Assembly (NCBI RefSeq): GCF_019613955.1
Contig: NZ_CP080443.1
Span: 2,046,001-2,110,000 of the forward strand
Source: Chryseobacterium sp. LJ668
Lineage (GTDB): Bacteria; Bacteroidota; Bacteroidia; Flavobacteriales; Weeksellaceae
Direction of reading: 5' to 3'
Length of the DNA stretch: 64,000 bases
A program made the translations under genes and the position numbers. The notes beneath the pieces are model-generated. The model was not told the DNA's origin and did not search any database. It worked only from the letters and a program-made list of their open reading frames with translations. Of this stretch, positions 58,620-64,000 are shown piece by piece (position 1 is the first letter of the stretch; each line of letters starts with the position of its first letter).

Positions 58620-60554
58620 ATGCTTTCGGTTCAAGGTTTAGGCTTACATCATTCGGGAAACTACTTGTTTCAAAATGTGAATTTCACCATTAAAAAGGAT
58701 GATAAGATTGGTTTGGTTGGTAAAAATGGGGCGGGAAAATCCACTTTGCTGAAAATGCTTTCCAAAGAAATCACTTTTTATGAAGGTTTGGTCGTTCCGG
58801 AAGGAAACATTACCATCGGTTTCTTAAAGCAGGATCTTGATTTTGTGAAGGGAAGAACCGTTTGGAACGAAACCATGCAGGCTTTTGAGCAGATCAATGC
58901 CTGGAAAAACGAATTGGAAGAAGTTAATTATCAACTGACAACAAGAACAGACTATGAGAGCGATGCCTACACTGATATCATCAATAAAATGACAGAGCTG
59001 AATGATCTTTTGATGCATCATGACGCTTACAATCTTGAAGGTGATGTAGAAAAAGTATTATTTGGATTAGGTTTTAAAGCTGATGATTTTCAAAAAATAA
59101 CCGATGAATTTTCCGGAGGATGGAGAATGAGAATTGAACTGGCAAAACTTCTTCTTCAAAAGAACGATTTGATGCTTCTCGATGAGCCTACCAACCACCT
59201 GGATATGGAATCGATCATCTGGCTGGAAAACTTTTTGAAAGATTATCCCGGTGCAATCGTTTTGGTGAGTCATGATAAGCAGTTTATGACAGCGGTTTGT
59301 AACCGGACTTTTGATGTAAATAACAGAAAAGTAGACGATTATAAAACCAATTATACCAAATATTTGGTGATGCGTGAAGAACGACGCGAAAAACTGATTC
59401 AGGCAAAAAAGAATCAGGATGCGGAAATCAAACAAATGGAAGATAATATCAATAAGTTCCGTGCGAGTGCTACCAAAGCATCTTTTGCACAGTCGCTTAT
59501 TAAAAAATTAGATAAAATTGACCGTATTGAAGTGGATAACGAAGACGTTTCTAAATTCAACATTCGTTTTGTGCAGTCTGTAGTTCCCGGAAAAGTAATT
59601 TTTGAAGCCGAAAATTTAGGAAAGGCATACGGAAAAAAACAGATTTTTGATGATGTTGATTTTATCGTCCAGCGGGGAGACAGAATTGCTCTTCTTGGAC
59701 AAAACGGACAGGGTAAAACTACTTTAGCTAAAATTCTTGCCGGAGACATCAAAGATCATTCAGGTTCTTGGACTTTAGGTCACAATGTAAATATCGGATA
59801 CTTTGCTCAAAATCAGGAAGAAGTTTTAACGCCAAATAAAACCGTTTTAGAAGAAGCGGAAGATTCTGCTACTGAAGAAACCAGACCGAGAGTAAGGGAT
59901 TTATTAGGATCTTTCCTGTTTCAGGGTGAGGCGGTGAATAAAAAAACAAAAGTACTTTCCGGAGGCGAGAGAAACCGTTTGGCATTGTGTAAACTGTTGC
60001 TTCGTCCGTTCAACACGCTGATTATGGATGAGCCTACCAATCACCTGGATATTCAGTCGAAGGAGATTATTAAGCTGGCCTTACAAAAATTTGAAGGAAC
60101 CTTGATCGTCATTTCTCACGACAGAGAGTTCTTACAAGGTCTTTGTGATAAAATATACGAATTCCGTGACGGGAAGATGAAAGAATTCTTAGGAAGTGTG
60201 AATGAATATCTTGAATTCAGACAAAAAGAATCCATCAGGGAGATTTCAGCGGAAAAAGCAAAGCTTCATGATGAGGATATTAAGAGTGTGGAGAAGGCTA
60301 AAGCTGAAGAAAAACAGGCAAAAGCTGAAATTAAATCGACTGTAATCGTAAGTAAGGAGCAAAAAAATATTCAGAATAAAATTAAAAAAGTAGAAGAAAG
60401 AATTTCTGAGCTGGAAACCACTATCGAAACGATGGAAGCTTCTTTTACCACAGAAAATCCGTCTGAAGAAACTTTAGAAAAATACAATAAGACAAAAGAA
60501 GACCTTGATGCAGCTTTGCAGGAATGGGAGTATCTTGGAACGCAGCTTGAGTAA
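58620..60554 (+). CDS. ABC-F family ATPase (Uup/EttA-like)
   Basis: 644 residues with two nucleotide-binding domains and no membrane segment. First: GLVGKNGAGKST, FSGGWRMRIELAKLL, LMLLDEPTNHLD. Second: ALLGQNGQGKTT, LSGGERNRLALCKLL, TLIMDEPTNHLD. The linker between them (about 250-320) and the C-terminal coiled coil (about 530-644, rich in Glu/Lys) fit Uup-like ABC-F proteins that act on the ribosome, often on stalled complexes; a role in antibiotic resistance is not shown. Monocistronic. Confidence 0.94.
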   Translation: MLSVQGLGLHHSGNYLFQNVNFTIKKDDKIGLVGKNGAGKSTLLKMLSKEITFYEGLVVPEGNITIGFLKQDLDFVKGRTVWNETMQAFEQINAWKNELEEVNYQLTTRTDYESDAYTDIINKMTELNDLLMHHDAYNLEGDVEKVLFGLGFKADDFQKITDEFSGGWRMRIELAKLLLQKNDLMLLDEPTNHLDMESIIWLENFLKDYPGAIVLVSHDKQFMTAVCNRTFDVNNRKVDDYKTNYTKYLVMREERREKLIQAKKNQDAEIKQMEDNINKFRASATKASFAQSLIKKLDKIDRIEVDNEDVSKFNIRFVQSVVPGKVIFEAENLGKAYGKKQIFDDVDFIVQRGDRIALLGQNGQGKTTLAKILAGDIKDHSGSWTLGHNVNIGYFAQNQEEVLTPNKTVLEEAEDSATEETRPRVRDLLGSFLFQGEAVNKKTKVLSGGERNRLALCKLLLRPFNTLIMDEPTNHLDIQSKEIIKLALQKFEGTLIVISHDREFLQGLCDKIYEFRDGKMKEFLGSVNEYLEFRQKESIREISAEKAKLHDEDIKSVEKAKAEEKQAKAEIKSTVIVSKEQKNIQNKIKKVEERISELETTIETMEASFTTENPSEETLEKYNKTKEDLDAALQEWEYLGTQLE

Positions 60555-60574
60555 TTTTTTTGAAAAATATGATC

Positions 60575-60605
60575 AAAAGGATGGGTTTGTAACTCATCCT
60601 TTTTT
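60575..60605 (+). terminator. rho-independent terminator
   Basis: AAAAGGATGGG/CTCATCCTTTT stem (one G-U pair) and a T-run. Confidence 0.85.
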
Positions 60606-60674
60606 ATTAAAGTTAAGCCATCTGACAGCTTTATAAAAGCGTCATGTTTGTAAATTATTAACACTGTTACTGCA

Positions 60675-60742
60675 AGCTCCGTAGGAGCGGCACGTTTGTG
60701 GCAAAATATCCTCCGAAAATTCGAGCTCCGTAGGAGCGACAC
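60675..60742. repeat. paired palindromic repeats AGCTCCGTAGGAGCG
   Basis: Two copies (60675-60693 and 60724-60742) of AGCTCCGTAGGAGCG(G/A)CAC, each a GCTCC-GTA-GGAGC hairpin. A third degraded piece (AGCGTCATGTTTGTA, about 60638-60652) resembles the flank of copy 1. The region is gene-free. Confidence 0.7.
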
Positions 60743-60814
60743 CCGCTATAAAAATTACATTCATTAAATAATCATAATTTATTTTTTATTTAAAATCCGT
60801 TAGAATATTATTCT

Positions 60815-60822
60815 TATTTTTG
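60815..60822 (+). promoter_or_regulatory. -7 box TATTTTTG for the small His-rich gene
   Basis: Exact TAnnTTTG match; a near ATG at 60827 lies 4 nt on, and the chosen ATG at 60851 lies 28 nt on. Confidence 0.5.
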
Positions 60823-60850
60823 CTAAATGATTTTTAAAGAAAGCAGAAAT

Positions 60851-61183
60851 ATGAAAAGTTTTGTTTCCAAACTACTGTTTGGGATCTATTTCTTTGCGCT
60901 GTTTTCTTCGAGTTTTCACAGTCATGATTCTTCTGATGTTTTTAGAGGTTTTAATTTTAAAAAAACAGAAAACAATATTTCAAAAAACATTGCTAAAGAA
61001 AAAGCGGGCGACTGTCTGGCTTGTCATTTCTTAGCAAATGGACATACTATAGTTCCTGAAGAATTTAGTTTTCACTTTGAGAAACATACTCATCAGGTAG
61101 AACAAATTATTTCTCACCAGGAAAAAATCTGGTCTCAGACCAAATTCACTTTCCAACTTCGTGGTCCACCCACAATTTCTTAG
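60851..61183 (+). CDS. small exported His-rich protein upstream of the receptor gene
   Basis: 110 residues from the ATG at 60851 (118 if the ATG at 60827 is used, which would be leaderless). Signal peptide MKSFVSKLLFGIYFFALFSSS. The mature part contains CLACHF and many histidines (SFHSHDSSD, HFLANGHTIV, FHFEKHTHQVEQIISHQ), suggesting metal binding. No family recognised. It is followed after 388 bp by a TonB-dependent receptor, and the histidine pattern suggests a shared metal role (inference). Confidence 0.68.
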   Translation: MKSFVSKLLFGIYFFALFSSSFHSHDSSDVFRGFNFKKTENNISKNIAKEKAGDCLACHFLANGHTIVPEEFSFHFEKHTHQVEQIISHQEKIWSQTKFTFQLRGPPTIS

Positions 61184-61519
61184 TTACCGATTTACTGACC
61201 GGGTTTTTGCTTTAAGTTTTAAAAATTAAATATTTTTTAAAGGCATTTTGTTTTTTAAACGCAAAATTCAAGTATTAAGAAAATGAAAATTTAAAGTTTT
61301 TTTAAGCTAAATATCTAAAAGATAGTAATAAGCATTTCGCGTACTTCAAATTTATTTGAAACTTAAAAATCTTTTTCACTTAATAGTTCTTAATAAGTTC
61401 AAGATTCAACTCAAGTTTTTTTTTTCATTACTTTTTTAATGAAAAATATTTAAAATATAAATACTTGTGAGTTTTAATTTGAACAAAAAATCCAATCATT
61501 TTTTTTTAAACAAACAAAA

Positions 61520-61553
61520 CTTTACAGTGTTGCAATCGCAGCATTGTGTAAAG
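61520..61553 (+). promoter_or_regulatory. hairpin / dyad in front of the receptor gene
   Basis: CTTTACA ... TGTAAAG arms (perfect, 7 bp) enclosing TGTTGC-AATC-GCAGCA (one G-U pair). The dyad is 18 bp upstream of the ATG at 61572. Either an mRNA leader structure or a repressor site. The remaining 61184-61519 is AT-rich with no gene seen. Confidence 0.55.
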
Positions 61554-61571
61554 TCAATCAAGAAATTTACA

Positions 61572-63956
61572 ATGAAACTGATATATAGTTTATTGCTAAT
61601 CCTTGGCGGATTGGTGATTATAAAAGCACAAAAAATTTTCACTGTTGAAGGTATGGTGCAAGATTTTCACGATAAAACCGCGTTGGAAAATGCGTTGGTA
61701 AAAATTGGCGATTTTTCCACAAAAACAGACAAAACCGGAAAGTTTTTGTTCAATAAAATTCCTTCCGGGAATTATAAACTCATTGCAAAACATCCTGATT
61801 GTAATGATTATACTGAAAATGTAAGAGTTACAAAAAATTTGCATTTTACAATTGTCTTAGAGCATCATATTCAGGATATTGAGACGGTGACCATCCATGG
61901 AAATCATAAGAGCAACGGTTCTTTAATCATAAAAACACTCGACAAATCTGAAATTGAAAGAAATTCTACGGATAATCTGGGGAATTTACTTTCGAAAATT
62001 TCAGGAGTGTCAACATTGAAGACCGGAAATAATATTTCGAAACCCATTATTCATGGGCTTTACGGAAGCAGAATTGCTATCTTAAATAACGGAGTAAAGC
62101 TTGCCGAGCAGGAATGGGGAATAGAACACGCTCCAAATGTTGATATTAATAATTTTCAACATATTGATATCATCAAAGGTGCTTCAGCATTGAAATATGG
62201 AAGTGACGCAATCGGGGGAGTCGTAATAATGGAACCTGAGATTTTCCCTAATAAAGATACAATTAAAGGGTCGATTGGTCTTTCCGGAATTTCTAACGGA
62301 AGAGGTTTGGCTCTTGATGCAGATGTTGCCAAAGTCTGGAAAAACGGTTGGGCGGTAAAATCCGGCGGAAGCATCAAGAAATTGGGTGATCAGAGCGCTC
62401 CGGATTACAATCTGAAAAATACAGGGATGGATTTCTCATCTTTTAATTTTACGGTGCAGAATAACTCTTATGATAAAGGAATTTCATTTGACTATTATTT
62501 AACGAATCAGAATATCGGGATTTTGAGAGATTCTCATGTCGCTAATTCAGGTGATTATTATCGGGCAATGAGCGCAAATCCACCGATCTATTCCGGTCGA
62601 TTCAGTTATGAAATCGATAATCCGAGACAGCTGGTTGAGCATCATATTGCAAAAGTTTCTGCTTTCAAAAGATTTTCAACGATCGGGAAATTATCAGCAA
62701 CCTATAGTTACCAGTACAATCACAGACAGGAATATGACATCAGAAGGGGTGAGCTGAAAGACACGCCTTCTCTGGATCTCGAACTAATGACTCATCAATT
62801 TAATCTTAACGATTTATTAGAAAGAGAAAAATGGTCTTTGGAAACAGGAATTGACGGTAGCTTTCAGAATAATTATTCAGATCCTGCGACAAAAGCAAGA
62901 CGTTTGATTCCTAACTATGATAAATATGCCGCAGGAGTTTATTCTGTTTTTAAATATAAAATTTCGAGTCATTTTAATTTTGAAGCCGGAGCAAGATATG
63001 ATTTTACACGTTATGATGTCACTAAATGGTATGACAAAAGTGACTGGGAAGCAAGATATGCAGATGTTTTCCCGGAATTTTATGTGAAAACTGATCAAAA
63101 TAGGGTTTTAACGCGTCCACAGTTGAATTATAATAATGTATCCTTTAATGCAGGTCTGGAGTATCGCCCAAGTTCTATGTTTGATCTGAAATTCAATTAT
63201 GCCAAAGTCGGTAGATCTCCAAATGTTGCAGAATTATTTTCAGACGGGCTGCATCATTCTGCAGGAATCATTGAAACCGGAGATATGGGATTGAAAAACG
63301 AACAGGGACATCAGTTTAATCTGACCGTAGATTCAAGATTGAATGTTTTAAAAGGACTGAATATTTCCGTAAACCCTTATTTTTTCATCACTAAAAATTT
63401 CATCAATGAACTTCCTGTCGGTATAAAAGGAACGATCAGAGGTGTTTTTCCGGAGTGGCAATATCAACAGATCGATGCCAAAATGTATGGTTTAGATGTA
63501 GATGTTAATCTGAAAATTACCGGTGATTTTACGTATGTCGGAAAAGGAAGTTATGTTCACGGAAAGGACGAAACCAACAACGAACCGTTGATTTTAATGA
63601 TGCCTCCGAATTTCTCCAATGCATTACAATTCAAAAAAGATCAATGGAATGATTTCTATTTCACGGTTGAAAACCAAACTTCTTTAAAGCAAACCAGATT
63701 TCCGATCAGAAATGCCGATTTGGAAATTTACGTCGATAGCGAACTGACCAACAAAACAATTGATTTCAGCACTCCGCCAAATGGATATTCACTTTGGAAT
63801 ATTCAAACAGGAGTCAATATTAGTAAAAATCTTTCTGCAGGTCTTATCGTGAATAATCTCTTCAACACTTCGTACAGAGATTATCTGAATCGATTGAGAT
63901 TCTTCGCAGATGAGGCTGGAAGAAACTTTATTTTAAACTTTAGATACAGATTCTAA
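61572..63956 (+). CDS. TonB-dependent outer membrane receptor
   Basis: 794 residues from the ATG at 61572. The frame is open back to 61467, but the signal peptide MKLIYSLLLILGGLVIIKAQ starts here. Order: carboxypeptidase-regulatory-like domain (about 20-100, TVEGMVQDFHDKTALENALVKIGDF), plug (about 125-230, with GNLLSKISGVSTLKTGNNISKPIIHGLYGSRIA and HIDIIKGASALKYGSDAIGGVV), then a 22-stranded barrel to the terminal FRYRF. The SDGLHHSAGIIETGDMGLKNEQGHQ loop with several histidines resembles ZnuD-type zinc receptors (inference). Substrate unproven. Confidence 0.9.
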   Translation: MKLIYSLLLILGGLVIIKAQKIFTVEGMVQDFHDKTALENALVKIGDFSTKTDKTGKFLFNKIPSGNYKLIAKHPDCNDYTENVRVTKNLHFTIVLEHHIQDIETVTIHGNHKSNGSLIIKTLDKSEIERNSTDNLGNLLSKISGVSTLKTGNNISKPIIHGLYGSRIAILNNGVKLAEQEWGIEHAPNVDINNFQHIDIIKGASALKYGSDAIGGVVIMEPEIFPNKDTIKGSIGLSGISNGRGLALDADVAKVWKNGWAVKSGGSIKKLGDQSAPDYNLKNTGMDFSSFNFTVQNNSYDKGISFDYYLTNQNIGILRDSHVANSGDYYRAMSANPPIYSGRFSYEIDNPRQLVEHHIAKVSAFKRFSTIGKLSATYSYQYNHRQEYDIRRGELKDTPSLDLELMTHQFNLNDLLEREKWSLETGIDGSFQNNYSDPATKARRLIPNYDKYAAGVYSVFKYKISSHFNFEAGARYDFTRYDVTKWYDKSDWEARYADVFPEFYVKTDQNRVLTRPQLNYNNVSFNAGLEYRPSSMFDLKFNYAKVGRSPNVAELFSDGLHHSAGIIETGDMGLKNEQGHQFNLTVDSRLNVLKGLNISVNPYFFITKNFINELPVGIKGTIRGVFPEWQYQQIDAKMYGLDVDVNLKITGDFTYVGKGSYVHGKDETNNEPLILMMPPNFSNALQFKKDQWNDFYFTVENQTSLKQTRFPIRNADLEIYVDSELTNKTIDFSTPPNGYSLWNIQTGVNISKNLSAGLIVNNLFNTSYRDYLNRLRFFADEAGRNFILNFRYRF

Positions 63957-64000
63957 AGGTTTACAAAAATTATTTAATCAAAATTTTACAATCTTAAATT

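Noticed and set aside
60371-60742. 123-codon reverse-strand frame through the ABC-F end and repeat region
   Set aside because: Lies over a certain gene end, a terminator and palindromic repeats; not protein-like.
1-64000. CRISPR arrays, tRNA or rRNA genes, prophage or insertion sequences
   Set aside because: No regularly spaced identical repeats, cloverleaf-like sequences, integrases or transposases were seen by reading.

Overview
The window looks like chromosomal DNA from a Chryseobacterium-type flavobacterium (Bacteroidota, Weeksellaceae). The reasons are: low G+C; promoters of the Bacteroidota type (TAnnTTTG at -7, sometimes TTG/TTTG near -33) with little Shine-Dalgarno signal; type IX secretion (T9SS) C-terminal sorting domains on two exported proteins plus a T9SS plug protein; and family combinations such as rpmB-rpmG-DUF4295-ftsY, DUF4290-murA and DUF5103. 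The exact species is not determinable. No rRNA, tRNA, CRISPR array, prophage, insertion sequence or plasmid function was seen. About 60 genes are supported.

Layout. 1-1.9 kb: 5' part of a yicC-like gene, miaA and an exported histidine phosphatase. 1.9-8.9 kb: a tripartite RND efflux system (outer membrane factor, permease, adaptor) with its TetR-family regulator and four copies of a shared palindrome, three of them spaced exactly 121 bp apart. 9-18 kb: thioredoxin-like protein, MBL hydrolase, T9SS plug protein, a ParE-like toxin-antitoxin pair, hemH, an Nfu-type Fe-S protein, gamma carbonic anhydrase, a lipoprotein and a PIF1-like helicase. 18-30 kb: a tandem-domain ice-binding protein, a flavin monooxygenase-like protein, ribB (with a decayed ribA half), fmt, recQ, two paralogous OmpA-type porins (one without its OmpA domain), folK and sppA. 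30-38 kb: glsB-type protein, ftsY, DUF4295 (probably bL38), rpmG, rpmB, lnt, vanZ, a frameshifted proC, murB, a lipoprotein and an aminotransferase. 38-50 kb: an FN3/T9SS surface protein, DUF1801, a YiiX-like hydrolase, a stand-alone NIL-domain protein, lemA-DUF2207, murA-DUF4290, an exported alpha-amylase, and a DCC/haem-binding pair. 50-64 kb: der, upp, alpha/beta hydrolase, comF, queD, lpxH, a LuxE-like acyltransferase interrupted in frame by a dispersed repeat, a PD-(D/E)XK-like protein, an aquaporin, DUF5715, an ABC-F protein, a His-rich small exported protein and a TonB-dependent receptor.

Most genes are housekeeping (cell envelope, translation, cofactors) in short operons separated by clear bidirectional hairpin terminators. 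The accessory flavour comes from the efflux locus, the toxin-antitoxin pair, the ice-binding protein, the amylase and the metal-type receptor locus. I found no unmistakable new multi-gene defence or biosynthetic system. The most unusual signals are regulatory or structural: the 121-bp operator array, a stem-covarying dispersed repeat that has become part of a protein, several promoters that place +1 on the ATG, a promoter whose -33 box lies inside a palindrome in front of the NIL gene, the structured der leader, and the hairpin in front of the receptor.
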